A program made the position numbers and the translations under genes. Shown here one piece after another: positions 31,576-40,811 of a DNA stretch of 64,000 nt. The stretch is from Actinacidiphila glaucinigra (GTDB lineage: Bacteria > Actinomycetota > Actinomycetes > Streptomycetales > Streptomycetaceae), in the NCBI RefSeq assembly GCF_900188405.1, contig NZ_FZOF01000007.1:62001-126000 (forward strand), written 5' to 3'. Every line of letters begins with the position of its first letter. The first letter of the stretch is position 1. A model generated the notes under the pieces. The model worked only from the letters and a program-made list of their open reading frames with translations, did not search any database and was not told the DNA's origin.

Positions 31576-31921
31576 GACGGCAACCTACCGGCCGCCCCGG
31601 CCCCGCCTCGTCCGGCCCGCGGACCGGGGAGCGGCATCGCCGTCGACCGGGCGGCGGCACCCGGATTCGGCGTGGGCGAGTGCCGCTTCGCGCGCTCGTC
31701 GGCGATGGGGGCCGGTGTGACGGGGGTCCTTCGCGGGACGGGGTGGCCCGGTGGGCCGTCACCCGGCTCGGAGCCGCGGGGTGTCCTGCCAAGGGCCGTG
31801 GCGATGCTCGCCCCGCCTGTGCCCGCGCCGGTCGGCGGAGCGTGCGGGCAGGGCTTCCGGAACCCGGTCGAGGTTTCGGACGGCGGCGTCACCGGGCTCT
31901 GGGCCGCCGGACACCCCCCAC
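31576..31921. other. Intergenic region between tetR and the operator of the FAD monooxygenase
   Basis: About 345 bp before the operators. Open frames exist on both strands but show no ribosome site or recognisable protein. I see no convincing hairpin or RNA gene. It must contain the tetR promoter. Confidence 0.4.
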
Positions 31922-31922
31922 C

Positions 31923-31960
31923 CACTACAGGTGTAGTACCGTGCCACTACACCTGTAGTG
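31923..31960. promoter_or_regulatory. Twin palindromic operator of the TetR repressor
   Basis: CACTACAGGTGTAGT (31923-31937) and ACTACACCTGTAGTG (31946-31960) are exact reverse complements, separated by 8 bp. Each is itself a near-palindrome (CTACA-x-x-TGTAG). The pattern fits two dimers of a TetR-type repressor. It lies 22 bp before the monooxygenase start and overlaps where its promoter must be. Confidence 0.8.
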
Positions 31961-31981
31961 GCCGGAAGGGGAGCGGGCACC

Positions 31982-33193
31982 ATGAGCCGTACATCGCAGC
32001 AGCCGCACGCCGTCGTCGTCGGGGCAGGCATCGGGGGTCTGGGCGCCGCCGTGGCGTTGCGCCGGCGCGGCTGGCGGGTGACGGTCCTGGAGCGGGCGGC
32101 GGCGCTCGAGCCGGTCGGCGCCGGGATCGGCATCGCGCCCAATGCCCTGCGCGCGCTGGACGTGCTCGGGGTGGGCGACGCCGTGCGTGCCATGGCCGCC
32201 TTCCAGGGCGAGGGCGGGCTGCGCCGGCCCGACGGGCGCTGGCTGTCCCGGACCAGCGGTGAGGCCGCCGCCGAGCGCTTCGGCGGGCCCGTGGTCATCG
32301 CGCACCGCGCGGAGCTGGTCGCCGTGCTCGCGGGTCTGCTGCCCGAGGGCGCGCTGCGCACCGGAACCCGGGTCGTGTCGGCGTCCCCCGAGGGCAGGGT
32401 CACCACCGGGGACGGGACGATCGACGCCGATCTGGTGGTCGCCGCCGACGGGATCAACTCCGCCGTGCGCGGCGCGCTCTTCCCCGCGCACCCGGGGCCG
32501 GTCTACAGCGGGTTCACCAGCTGGCGCACGGTCGTGCCCGCACCCGCCGCGTACCTGCCGCACGAGACCTGGGGGCGCGGCCGGCTGTGGGGCACCGTCC
32601 CGCTCACCGGCGGCCGCGTCTACTGCTACGCCACCGCCGTGACCCCGCCCGGCGGCCGCGCCCCCGCCGGGGACGAACGCACCGAGCTGCGGCGGCTGTT
32701 CGGCGACTGGCACGACCCCGTGCCCGGGCTGATCGACTCCGCCGCCCCCGGGACCGTGCTGCGCAACGACGTCCACCATCTCGCCCGCCCGCTGCCCGCC
32801 TTCCACCGGGGGCGCGTCGCCCTGCTCGGCGACGCCGCGCACGCCATGACGCCCAACCTCGGGCAGGGCGGCTGCCAGGCACTGGAGGACGCCGTCGTCC
32901 TCGCCCACCTCGCCGCCCCCGACGCGGCGGAGCACGCCGTCGCGCGCGCCCTCGCCGCGTACACCGTGCAGCGGCTGCCCCGCACGACCCGCGTCGTACG
33001 CCGCTCCTGGAGCGTCGGGAGGCTCACCACCTGGTCGTCCCGGCCCGCCGTCGCCCTGCGCGACGCCTTGTTCGCCGGCGTCAACCGGGTCGGCCCGCGC
33101 CTCGCGCTGCGCAGCCTCGACGGGATCGCCGACTGGCGCCCGCCGGCCGGCCCGTATGCTGCCGACGGCACAGGTCAGGCACGGCAGGCGTAG
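31982..33193 (+). CDS. FAD-dependent monooxygenase (group A flavoprotein hydroxylase)
   Basis: 403 residues from ATG 31982, with GGAAGGGGAG upstream. FAD motifs: GxGxxG in VVVGAGIGGLGAAVALRRRG; the DG motif VVAADGINSAVRGALFP; the GD motif GRVALLGDAAHAMTPNLGQG. These mark the salicylate-hydroxylase-like class, which uses NAD(P)H and O2 to hydroxylate aromatic or related substrates. It is controlled by the twin operator next to its start. The Gfo/Idh gene begins 13 bp downstream and may be cotranscribed, though a functional link is not evident. Confidence 0.92.
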   Translation: MSRTSQQPHAVVVGAGIGGLGAAVALRRRGWRVTVLERAAALEPVGAGIGIAPNALRALDVLGVGDAVRAMAAFQGEGGLRRPDGRWLSRTSGEAAAERFGGPVVIAHRAELVAVLAGLLPEGALRTGTRVVSASPEGRVTTGDGTIDADLVVAADGINSAVRGALFPAHPGPVYSGFTSWRTVVPAPAAYLPHETWGRGRLWGTVPLTGGRVYCYATAVTPPGGRAPAGDERTELRRLFGDWHDPVPGLIDSAAPGTVLRNDVHHLARPLPAFHRGRVALLGDAAHAMTPNLGQGGCQALEDAVVLAHLAAPDAAEHAVARALAAYTVQRLPRTTRVVRRSWSVGRLTTWSSRPAVALRDALFAGVNRVGPRLALRSLDGIADWRPPAGPYAADGTGQARQA

Positions 33194-33206
33194 GCGGGAG
33201 CGGCAC

Positions 33207-34121
33207 ATGGAACCCCTCAGGATCGGGGTCATCGGACTCGGCGACATCGCCCGCAAGGCGTACCTGCCGGTGCTCACGGCCCAGCCGGGGGTGGAGCTGC
33301 ACCTGCAGACCCGCACCCGCGCGACCCTGGACACCGTCGGCGACACCCACCGCGTCCCGGTCGCGCACCGCCACGAGACCCTCGACGCCCTGCTCGACCA
33401 GGGCCTCGACGGGGCGTTCGTGCACGCCCCCACCGAGACGCACGTCGAGATCACCGAACGCCTCATCGCCGCGGGCGTCCCCGTCTACGTCGACAAGCCG
33501 CTCGCCTACGACCTGGCCGGGGCCGAGCACCTGGTGCGCCTGGCCGAGGAGCGCGGCGTCGGGCTCACGGTCGGCTTCAACCGCCGCCACGCGCCGGGCT
33601 ATGTGCAGTGCGCCGACCACCCGCGCGACCTGATCCTCATGCAGAAGAACCGCATCGGCCATCCGGAGACCGCGCGCACCGTCGTCTTCGACGACTTCAT
33701 CCACGTCGTCGACACCCTGCGCTTCCTCCTCCCCGGCCCCGTCGAGCACACCGACGTCCGGGCACGGGTCCGCGGCGGGCTGCTCCACCACGTCACGCTG
33801 CAGCTGTCCGGCGACGGCTTCACCGCGATCGGCGTGATGAACCGCATGAGCGGCTCCAGCGAGGAGGTCCTGGAGGTCATGGGCCAGGACAGCAAGCGCC
33901 AGGTGTTCAACCTGGCCGAGGTCGTCGACCACAAGGGCCAGCCGACCGTCCGCCGGCGCGGCGACTGGGTTCCCGTCGCCCGTCAGCGCGGCATAGAGGG
34001 GATCGCCCTCGCGTTCCTCGACGCCGTACGGCACGGCAAGCCCCTCGACTCCCGCGACGCGCTGCTCACCCACGAGCTGTGCGAGCGCGTCGTCACCGCC
34101 GTGACCGAGCAGACCTCCTGA
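33207..34121 (+). CDS. Gfo/Idh/MocA-family oxidoreductase
   Basis: 304 residues. N-terminal Rossmann fold with GVIGLGDIARKAYLPVLTAQ; the lysine motif of the family appears as YVDKPLAYD (EKP replaced by DKP); the C-terminal substrate domain includes NRRHAPGYVQ and FDDFIHVVDTLRFLLPG, where D-x-x-x-H forms the active site. It oxidises or reduces a sugar or cyclitol with NAD(P). Start ATG 33207 after GGGAG. Its 3' end overlaps lnt by 29 bp on the opposite strand. Confidence 0.9.
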   Translation: MEPLRIGVIGLGDIARKAYLPVLTAQPGVELHLQTRTRATLDTVGDTHRVPVAHRHETLDALLDQGLDGAFVHAPTETHVEITERLIAAGVPVYVDKPLAYDLAGAEHLVRLAEERGVGLTVGFNRRHAPGYVQCADHPRDLILMQKNRIGHPETARTVVFDDFIHVVDTLRFLLPGPVEHTDVRARVRGGLLHHVTLQLSGDGFTAIGVMNRMSGSSEEVLEVMGQDSKRQVFNLAEVVDHKGQPTVRRRGDWVPVARQRGIEGIALAFLDAVRHGKPLDSRDALLTHELCERVVTAVTEQTS

Positions 34122-35619
34122 GAGCCGCCTCGTAGGCGCCCGCCCCGGCCAGCAGCAGCACCGCCAGCCGGGGCACCCAGTCCCCGAGCCGGTCGTACGG
34201 GCTGCGCCCGGAGTCCAGTGGCACGTCGTAGACCTGCGCCGCGCTGCGCGACGTTCCCAGCACCGGGCCGATCCGCTCGCCGCGGGCGTCGTGGACCGCG
34301 CTGATCCCGGTCAGCGTCGCGTGGACCATCGGCCGCCAGGACTCCGCGGAGCGCAGCGCCGCCAGCGAGGCGTGCTGCGCGGGCGCCCAGCTGCCCTGGA
34401 ACGAGGACGTGGAGGACTGCGCCACCAGCAGCTGCGCCCCGTCGTTCGCGAGGTGCCGGCTCATGTCGGGGAACGCCGACTCGAAGCACACCAGGGGGCC
34501 GAGCCGCACCGGGCCCGCGTCCATGACCACCTGGTGCTCGCCCCGGATCCGGTCCTCACCGGCCGCCCTGCCCACCGACGTGGCCCAGCCCAGCACGGTG
34601 CGGGCCGGGACGTACTCGCCGAAGGGCACCAGCCGCATCTTGTCGTAGCTCGGGCCGACCGGACCGTCCGGGCCCATCAGCACCGAGGTCTTGGATATCC
34701 CGAGGCCGTCCGCCCGCCGGGCGTCGACGTTGACCAGGATGTCGGCGCCGACGTCCCGGGACAGCGCGGCCAGCCGTTCGGCCAGGTCCGGGCGCGCCGA
34801 CAGGTCGAAGCCGACGCTGCTCTCCCCCCACACCACCAGGTCCACGCCCTTGCCCGCGAGCGCACGGGTCAGCCGCTCCCCCCGGTCGAAGCGCGGCTGC
34901 GGCCCGTCGATCACCCCCGGCTGCACCACCGCCACCCGCACGGACTCCCCGCTGCGGGTCGGGACCGGCGCCCAGGCCCACACCGCCGTCGTGCCCACCG
35001 CCGCGGCCGCCAGCACCGACCCCGCGGCCGCCCGGCACGAGGGCACCGCGAGGAGCGCGGCCAGCGCCGTGTTCACCGCCACCACCAGGAAGCTGACCAG
35101 CCACACACCCCCGATCGACGCCAGCCGCAGCGCCGGCGTGACCTGCCACTGGCTCGCCCCCAGCAGGCCCCACGGCCCGCCCAGGTACTCCCACGACCGC
35201 ACCAGCTCGACCAGCAGCCAGGAGCACGGCACCAGCACCGTCGCCGCCATCACCGAGCGGCGGCCGGGCGTGCCCCCGAGCAGCCGCCGCACCAGCCACC
35301 CCCACGGCGCCCACAAAGCCCCCAGCAGCAGCGCTATCAGCACGATGAAGACGTGCAGGCTCGGTATCAGCCAGTGGTGCACGGCCACCATGAACCCGGC
35401 GCCCCCCAGCCATCCGTCCAGGGCGGCCCGCCGCCCGGTCGGCGCGGCGCGCGCCAGCAGCATCCACGGCACCAGGGCGACGTACGCCAGCCACCACAGC
35501 GACGGCGCGGGGAAGGCCAGCGCGGGCAGCGCCCCCGTCGCCGCGGCCGCCGCGCCGCGCGTCCAGGGCGAGGTGGGCCGGGGGGAGGCCGTCAGCGGCC
35601 TGTCGACCTTCAACGTCAC
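34093..35619 (-). CDS. lnt: Apolipoprotein N-acyltransferase
   Basis: About 508 residues. Six or more membrane segments fill the N-terminal 200 residues (SLWWLAYVALVPWMLLARAA; FIVLIALLLGALWAPWGWLV). The rest is a nitrilase-fold domain with the Glu-Lys-Cys triad: Glu in VVWGESSVG, Lys in GPSYDKMRLVPFGEY, Cys in GPLVCFESAFPD. It adds the third acyl chain to lipoproteins in the cytoplasmic membrane; many lipoproteins are encoded in this window. GTG 35628 gives three more residues, but AGGAG (35632-35628) overlaps that codon and is 8 bp before GTG 35619, so I use 35619. Confidence 0.93.
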   Translation of the reverse strand: MTLKVDRPLTASPRPTSPWTRGAAAAATGALPALAFPAPSLWWLAYVALVPWMLLARAAPTGRRAALDGWLGGAGFMVAVHHWLIPSLHVFIVLIALLLGALWAPWGWLVRRLLGGTPGRRSVMAATVLVPCSWLLVELVRSWEYLGGPWGLLGASQWQVTPALRLASIGGVWLVSFLVVAVNTALAALLAVPSCRAAAGSVLAAAAVGTTAVWAWAPVPTRSGESVRVAVVQPGVIDGPQPRFDRGERLTRALAGKGVDLVVWGESSVGFDLSARPDLAERLAALSRDVGADILVNVDARRADGLGISKTSVLMGPDGPVGPSYDKMRLVPFGEYVPARTVLGWATSVGRAAGEDRIRGEHQVVMDAGPVRLGPLVCFESAFPDMSRHLANDGAQLLVAQSSTSSFQGSWAPAQHASLAALRSAESWRPMVHATLTGISAVHDARGERIGPVLGTSRSAAQVYDVPLDSGRSPYDRLGDWVPRLAVLLLAGAGAYEAALRRSARSRR

Positions 35620-35807
35620 CTGCGCCACTCCTCACACTCGCCTGGCCTCAGTCTCGTTCGTTCGGACGGCGTTGCCCAGAGGGCGACAGCGCGTGAGCCG
35701 GCGGTCCCGTGCCGTGCGCGCCGCACCGCCGCGGCGCACGCCGGTTGAGAGTGCCCCCGCGGGGGACCATGCTGAGGGGGAACGGCCATGAGGACGAGGA
35801 CGTACCC

Positions 35808-38231
35808 ATGGGAAGGCGCACCGGCCACGGGGAGCACGGGGAAGGGGAGGAGCGCCACGGGCCTTCGCCGCCCGCGGCCGCTGCCGTCGCTGCCGGTGAC
35901 ACGGGGATGCTGACCGCCTGGGGCGAGGACGCCCGCCGGCTGCTCGGCTGGTCGTCCGACGAGGTCCTCGGCCGGCCCGCCGTCGGCCTCCTCGCCGAAC
36001 CGCTGCCTTTCGCCGCGCTGCGCCGGATCGCCTCCGGCCGCTCCTGGGCGGGCCCGGTCGTCCTGCGCCACCGCGACGGCCGCCGGCTGCCGGTCCGGCT
36101 CGGTCTGCGGCTCCTCGGCGACGCCTCGGGCACCGCGCACTGGGCCGTCACAGCGACCACGACCGCCCCCGGACGGCCGGAGCTGGACGCCCGGGTACTG
36201 GCCCAACTCCCGGTCGCCGTCGCCGTCTACGACCGCGAGGTACGGCTGTGCACCGCCAACTCCGCGATGGAGCGCCTGGTCGGCAGGAGGGTGGCGGAGG
36301 TGCGCGGGCTGCGACTGCGCGAGTTCATGCCCGGAGCGGCCTTCGAGGAGTTCGACCGCGTCCAGGAGGAGGTGATGAAGAACGGCGAGACCGCGCGTCT
36401 GGAGAGCCTGGGCCGCCCGCCCGGCGACGACCGCGACCACGCGTACGCGATGCTGGTCTTCCCGCTGCGGGACGGCTCGGGGCGGGTCACCGGGGTGTCC
36501 GCCGCCGTCTACGAGACGACCGAGCAGTTCCACGCCCGGCGCCGACTGGACATCGTCAACGAGGCGAGCACCTGCATCGGCACCACCCTGGACATCACGC
36601 GCACCGCGCAGGAGCTCGCCGACGTCGCCGTACGACGCTTCGCCGACATGGTCAGCGTCGACCTGCTGGACTCCGTCGTACGCGGCGAGGAGCCCGGCCC
36701 GCTGCCCGCCGCCGGGGTGCTCGCCCTCCGCCGCGTCGCCCAGCAGTCCGTACTGCCCGGCTGCCCCGAGGCCGCCGCCCAGGTCGGTGAGCTGGACGCG
36801 GTTCCCGCGTACTCACCGGCCGCCCGCGCACTGGTCACCGGGCAGGGATCGCTGCACCGCACCCATGAGCCGGACATCCGGCGCTGGACCGCGTACGACC
36901 TGGCCCGCGGCAGGAGCGTCGTCGACTACGGCGTGCACTCGCTGATGTTCGTCCCGCTGTGCGCCCGGGGCACCACCCTGGGTCTGGCGATCTTCATCCG
37001 GCACCGCACCCTCGACCCCTTCCACGCCGACGACCTGATGCTCGCCGAGGAGATCACCGCCCGGGCCGCCGTCTGCGTCGACAACGCCCGACGCTACTCC
37101 AGGGAGCGCTCCACCGCCCTGACCCTGCAGCGCAGCATGCTCCCGCGGCGCTCCCCGCGGCAGGCCGCCGTCCAGGTCGCCTCCCGCTACCTGCCGGCCG
37201 GCTCGCGGGCGGGCGTGGGCGGCGACTGGTTCGACGTGATCCCGCTGAGCGGCGCCCGGGTGGCGCTCGTCGTGGGCGACGTCGTCGGCCACGGAGTGCA
37301 CGCCTCGGCGACGATGGGACGGCTGCGCACGGCCGTGCGGACCCTCGCCGACGTCGACCTGGCGCCCGACGAACTCCTCACCCAGCTCGACGACCTGGTG
37401 GTACGTCTCGACATGGAGGAGGGGCAGGGCGTCGCGGGCGTCTCCGAGCAGTTCTCCGGGGAGGTCGGCGCCACCTGCCTGTACGCGGTGTACGACCCCG
37501 TCTCCCGGCGCTGCACCATGGCCCGCGCCGGCCACCCGCCGCCCGCCGTGGTGCTGCCCGGCGGCCGGGCCGAGTTCCCCGACCTGCCCGCGGGACCGCC
37601 GCTGGGGCTGGGCGGGCTGCCCTTCGAGTCGGCGGAGCTGGAACTGCCCGAGGGCAGCCTGCTGGCCCTCTACACCGACGGCCTGATCGAATCGGCCGGG
37701 CACGACGTCGACGCGGGGCTCGCCCTGCTCGCCCGGACGCTCACCCGGCCCGCCGGGAGCCTGGAGGAACTCTGCGACAACGTGCTGTACGGGCTGCTGC
37801 CGGACCGGCCCGGCGACGACATCGCCCTGCTGATCGCCCGTACCAGGGCGCTCGGCGCCCATCAGGTCGTCACCTGGGAACTGCCCGACGACCCCGTCGT
37901 CGTCGCCGACGCGCGCGGCGCGGCCGCGGAGCAACTTCGGGAGTGGGGGCTCGGGGAGGCCGCGTGCATCACCGAACTGGTCGTCAGCGAACTGGTCACC
38001 AACGCGATCCGCTACGCCGGCGGCGGCCCGATCCAGCTCCGGCTGATCCGCGACGCCACCTTGATCTGCGAGGTCTCCGACACCAGCAGCACCGCCCCGC
38101 ACCTGCGCCGTGCCCGGATCTTCGACGAGGGCGGCCGAGGGCTGCTGCTCGTCGCCCAGCTCACCCAGCGCTGGGGATCCCGGCAGACGCCCACCGGCAA
38201 GACGATCTGGGCCGAGCAGGCGCTGCCCTGA
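35808..38231 (+). CDS. PAS-GAF-SpoIIE (PP2C) phosphatase with RsbW-like ATPase domain
   Basis: About 807 residues; start uncertain (ATG 35769 is also possible). Domains in order: PAS-like (about 35-120: MLTAWGEDARRLLGWSSDEV), second PAS (about 125-240: LPVAVAVYDREVRLCTANSA), GAF (about 250-430: VNEASTCIGTTLDITRTAQE), and PP2C/SpoIIE phosphatase (about 435-680). The phosphatase opens LTLQRSMLPRR, has [20 protein letters not shown] with the metal Asp, and continues GDVVGHGVHASATMGRLRTA and LYTDGLIES. A HATPase_c kinase domain follows (about 690-805: ITELVVSELVTNAIRYAGGG). Such proteins set the phosphorylation of anti-anti-sigma factors and act as partner-switch hubs in stress and development. 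No sigma or anti-sigma gene is adjacent. Confidence 0.9.
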   Translation: MGRRTGHGEHGEGEERHGPSPPAAAAVAAGDTGMLTAWGEDARRLLGWSSDEVLGRPAVGLLAEPLPFAALRRIASGRSWAGPVVLRHRDGRRLPVRLGLRLLGDASGTAHWAVTATTTAPGRPELDARVLAQLPVAVAVYDREVRLCTANSAMERLVGRRVAEVRGLRLREFMPGAAFEEFDRVQEEVMKNGETARLESLGRPPGDDRDHAYAMLVFPLRDGSGRVTGVSAAVYETTEQFHARRRLDIVNEASTCIGTTLDITRTAQELADVAVRRFADMVSVDLLDSVVRGEEPGPLPAAGVLALRRVAQQSVLPGCPEAAAQVGELDAVPAYSPAARALVTGQGSLHRTHEPDIRRWTAYDLARGRSVVDYGVHSLMFVPLCARGTTLGLAIFIRHRTLDPFHADDLMLAEEITARAAVCVDNARRYSRERSTALTLQRSMLPRRSPRQAAVQVASRYLPAGSRAGVGGDWFDVIPLSGARVALVVGDVVGHGVHASATMGRLRTAVRTLADVDLAPDELLTQLDDLVVRLDMEEGQGVAGVSEQFSGEVGATCLYAVYDPVSRRCTMARAGHPPPAVVLPGGRAEFPDLPAGPPLGLGGLPFESAELELPEGSLLALYTDGLIESAGHDVDAGLALLARTLTRPAGSLEELCDNVLYGLLPDRPGDDIALLIARTRALGAHQVVTWELPDDPVVVADARGAAAEQLREWGLGEAACITELVVSELVTNAIRYAGGGPIQLRLIRDATLICEVSDTSSTAPHLRRARIFDEGGRGLLLVAQLTQRWGSRQTPTGKTIWAEQALP

Positions 38232-38315
38232 CGCCCCGGAGCGCGCCCGGCCCCGGTACGGCGACCGCCTCGACGCGGCGCCGCCGCACTGAGGCCGTGT
38301 CAGCCCGTAAGCGGC

Positions 38316-39023
38316 TCAGTCGCCCCGGGACCAGTCCCCCTGCCGGTCGCCGCCCCACCGGTCACCGCCGGAACCGCCGTTCCAGCCGGAGCCGCCGCCG
38401 GAGCGGTGCCGGCCGCCGAGGTGCCCCTGCTCGCCCGAGCGGTGCGCGGCGACGGCACGGGCCACGGCCTCCTGCCAGTCCTCGCTGTCCCAGTTGCCGC
38501 TGACGCGGGCGTGGCGGCCCGGGGCGGGGGGCCCGTCCGGGGTGTCCGTGCGCGCGGTGTCGCGGGTGCCGGATCCCGTACCGGTGTTCGTGGGGGTGCC
38601 GGTGCCCGTGCCCTTGGAGGCGGACTTCGTGACCGCCGCGACGCCGGACTCCGGGGTCTCGGCGGCGACGGCGGCACCCGCCGCGGTCGGCACCATGGTG
38701 TCCTCGACGACGCCGTCCGGCACGGCACTGACCGGCTCCTGGGCCGCCTCCGCGACGTTGCCGGAGCCGCCGTGCGGCATCAGCATGGACAGCCCCGCGA
38801 CGGCGCCGGTCGCCGTCAGTACGGCCGTGCCCACCGAGCTGCGGCCGGGCCCGCGGCGCTGCCCGCGGTGGCGGCCGCCGACGACCTCTCCGCTGATCAC
38901 CCTGACCTCCGAGGCCTCACCGGCCTCCACCGGCTGCGGCCGGGGTATCACCTCGGTGGGGTCCAGCGCACCCGGGTCCGGGTGGCTCGGTGCCTCGGCG
39001 GGAAGGGGGAGAGAATCGGCCAT
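38316..39023 (-). CDS. Single-pass membrane protein with low-complexity tail, unknown function
   Basis: 235 residues from ATG 39023. A polar, acidic and proline-rich cytoplasmic part (residues 1-65), one transmembrane segment (VGTAVLTATGAVAGLSMLMP, about 68-87), an Ala/Thr/Gly-rich linker (KGTGTGTPTNTGTGSGTRDT), a short possibly folded element (SGNWDSEDWQEAVARAVAAH) and a Gly/Ser/Trp/Asp-rich end. The topology is in-to-out. No family recognised. Convergent with the phosphatase gene 84 bp away. The compositional bias lowers confidence, but third-position G/C is strong across the frame. Confidence 0.65.
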   Translation of the reverse strand: MADSLPLPAEAPSHPDPGALDPTEVIPRPQPVEAGEASEVRVISGEVVGGRHRGQRRGPGRSSVGTAVLTATGAVAGLSMLMPHGGSGNVAEAAQEPVSAVPDGVVEDTMVPTAAGAAVAAETPESGVAAVTKSASKGTGTGTPTNTGTGSGTRDTARTDTPDGPPAPGRHARVSGNWDSEDWQEAVARAVAAHRSGEQGHLGGRHRSGGGSGWNGGSGGDRWGGDRQGDWSRGD

Positions 39024-39170
39024 GGCTGCGATCATTCACATCCGGCGGCCCGATGTCCAGTTCTACCGAAGATCCAACTGTCTGTTCATGGTGCGGTATT
39101 GACGCCGATGCCGGGTGGAACCGCCCGGTCGCCGCTCGCACCCCGCCGTCCCGGGGCGCACACTGGTCGC

Positions 39171-40046
39171 ATGCCGGAGCTGCCCGAGGTCGAGGCCCTG
39201 GCCGGGTTCCTCACCGGCCGCATGGCCGGGCACGCCATCGCCCGGATCCTGCCCGTGGCGGTGAGCGTCCTCAAGACCTACGATCCGCCGCTGGACGCGC
39301 TGCACGGGCGCACCGTGACCTCCGTGGGGCGGCGCGGCAAGTTCCTCGTGTTCACCACCGACGACGGCGCGGGCCCGTACCTCGGCGTCCACCTGGCCCG
39401 GGGCGGCTGGCTGCGCTGGAAGGACGACCTGCCCGCGACGGCGCCCCGCCCCGGCAAGGGCCCGCTCGCGCTGCGGCTGCTGATGGCGGAACCGGAGGGA
39501 GCCGGCTTCGACCTGACGGAGGCGGGGACGCAGAAACGGCTGGCCGTCCACTGCGTCCGGGACCTCCAGGACGTCCCCGGCATCGCCCGTCTCGGCCCCG
39601 AACCGCTCGGTCCCGCCTTCACCCGCGACGTCCTCGCGGGCCTCCTCTCCGGCGAACGCCGCCGCATCAAGGGCGTCCTGCGCGACCAGGGCGTCATCGC
39701 CGGTGTCGGCAACGCCTATTCGGACGAGGTGCTGCACGCCGCCCGGATGTCGCCGTACGCGCTCGCCGCGAACCTCTCCGAGGAGGAGGTCAGCCGGTTG
39801 TACGAAGCGCTGCGCACCACCCTCCAGGACGCCGTCGAACGCTCCCGCGGGCTGGCCGCGGGCGACCTGAAGGGCGAGAAGAAGACCGGGCTGCGGGTGC
39901 ACGGGCGCACCGGCGAACCGTGCCCCGTCTGCGGCGACACGATCCGCGAGGTCTCCTTCAGCGACTCCTCCCTGCAGTACTGCCCCACCTGCCAGACCGG
40001 CGGGAAGCCGCTCGCCGACCGCAGGATGTCGCGGCTGCTGAAGTAG
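39171..40046 (+). CDS. Fpg/Nei-family DNA glycosylase
   Basis: 291 residues. The N-terminal catalytic Pro2-Glu3 of MPELPEVEALAGFL, a Lys in SVGRRGKFLVF, the H2TH segment (RRIKGVLRDQGVIAGVGNAY, SDEVLHAARMSP) and a C-terminal zinc finger with CPVCGD ... CPTC are all present. It cuts out oxidised bases by a Schiff-base mechanism and nicks the strand. The H2TH and zinc finger are intact, but it is not the canonical MutM sequence, so an Nei-like specificity is possible. CACACTGGTCGC precedes the ATG; the transcript may be leaderless. Confidence 0.92.
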   Translation: MPELPEVEALAGFLTGRMAGHAIARILPVAVSVLKTYDPPLDALHGRTVTSVGRRGKFLVFTTDDGAGPYLGVHLARGGWLRWKDDLPATAPRPGKGPLALRLLMAEPEGAGFDLTEAGTQKRLAVHCVRDLQDVPGIARLGPEPLGPAFTRDVLAGLLSGERRRIKGVLRDQGVIAGVGNAYSDEVLHAARMSPYALAANLSEEEVSRLYEALRTTLQDAVERSRGLAAGDLKGEKKTGLRVHGRTGEPCPVCGDTIREVSFSDSSLQYCPTCQTGGKPLADRRMSRLLK

Positions 40047-40109
40047 CCGCCCGGCGGGCGGTGGACGAGGATGGCCGGTGACCGTTCCCCGACCCGGAGC
40101 CACGCCGAC

Positions 40110-40721
40110 ATGCGCATCGCGATCTTCGGAGCCACCGGCCATGTGGGACGCGAACTCGTCGCGCAGGCGCTCGCCTCGGGCCACGAGGTCTCCGCCCTGG
40201 CCCGCGACCCCGCCGCACTGCCCCCGCACGAGCGGCTGACGGTGGTGCCCGGCGACGTCCGGGACCCCGAGGCCGTCGGCCGCGTCGTCGCGGGCGCCGA
40301 CGGGGTGCTCAGCGCCCTCGGCACGCGTTCCCCGCGCGGCGGGACCGTCTGCGCCGACGCGATGCGGCGCATCCTGCCCGCCATGCGGTCGCTCGGCGTG
40401 CGGCGGCTGGTGGTTGTCGGCGCGTACGGGTCGGGACCCGGCAGGCGCGGCGCGTACCGGGTCGCGACCTCGCTGGTCATCCCGGCCATCATGCGGGACA
40501 AGGACCGGCAGGAGGAGGTGATCCGCGCCGAGGGCGACCTGTGGACGATCGTGCGGCCCGCGGTCATCACCGGCGGCCGCTACTCCGGCGTCTACCGCAC
40601 CGGCCCCGATCTGCGGCTCGGCCTCGCCTCCCGGGTCAGCCGGGCCGACCTCGCCGACTTCATGCTCCGCGCCCTCGGCTCCGAGGACTGCGTACGGCAG
40701 GCCGTGGCCATCGCCTCCTGA
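40110..40721 (+). CDS. NAD(P)-binding atypical SDR (NmrA/BVR-B-like)
   Basis: 203 residues. MRIAIFGATGHVGRELVAQA gives the G-x-x-G-x-x-G nucleotide site; ALARDPAALPPHERLTVVPG, DVRDPEAVGRVVAGADGVLS and LVVVGAYGSGPGRRGAYRVA follow the atypical SDR fold. The Tyr-Lys pair of classical SDRs is absent, as in biliverdin-reductase-B/NmrA-type proteins. It may be a flavin or quinone reductase or a redox sensor. Start ATG 40110 is where the Rossmann strand begins; GTG/ATG codons upstream extend into unlikely sequence. Confidence 0.85.
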   Translation: MRIAIFGATGHVGRELVAQALASGHEVSALARDPAALPPHERLTVVPGDVRDPEAVGRVVAGADGVLSALGTRSPRGGTVCADAMRRILPAMRSLGVRRLVVVGAYGSGPGRRGAYRVATSLVIPAIMRDKDRQEEVIRAEGDLWTIVRPAVITGGRYSGVYRTGPDLRLGLASRVSRADLADFMLRALGSEDCVRQAVAIAS

Positions 40722-40811
40722 CCGCCCGGACGGCCCATCGCGGGCGGCGTGCCCCGCGGCGGGCGCCGAGACTGGCCGTACGCGCCCGCACCGCCCCGGA
40801 AGGACCCCGTC

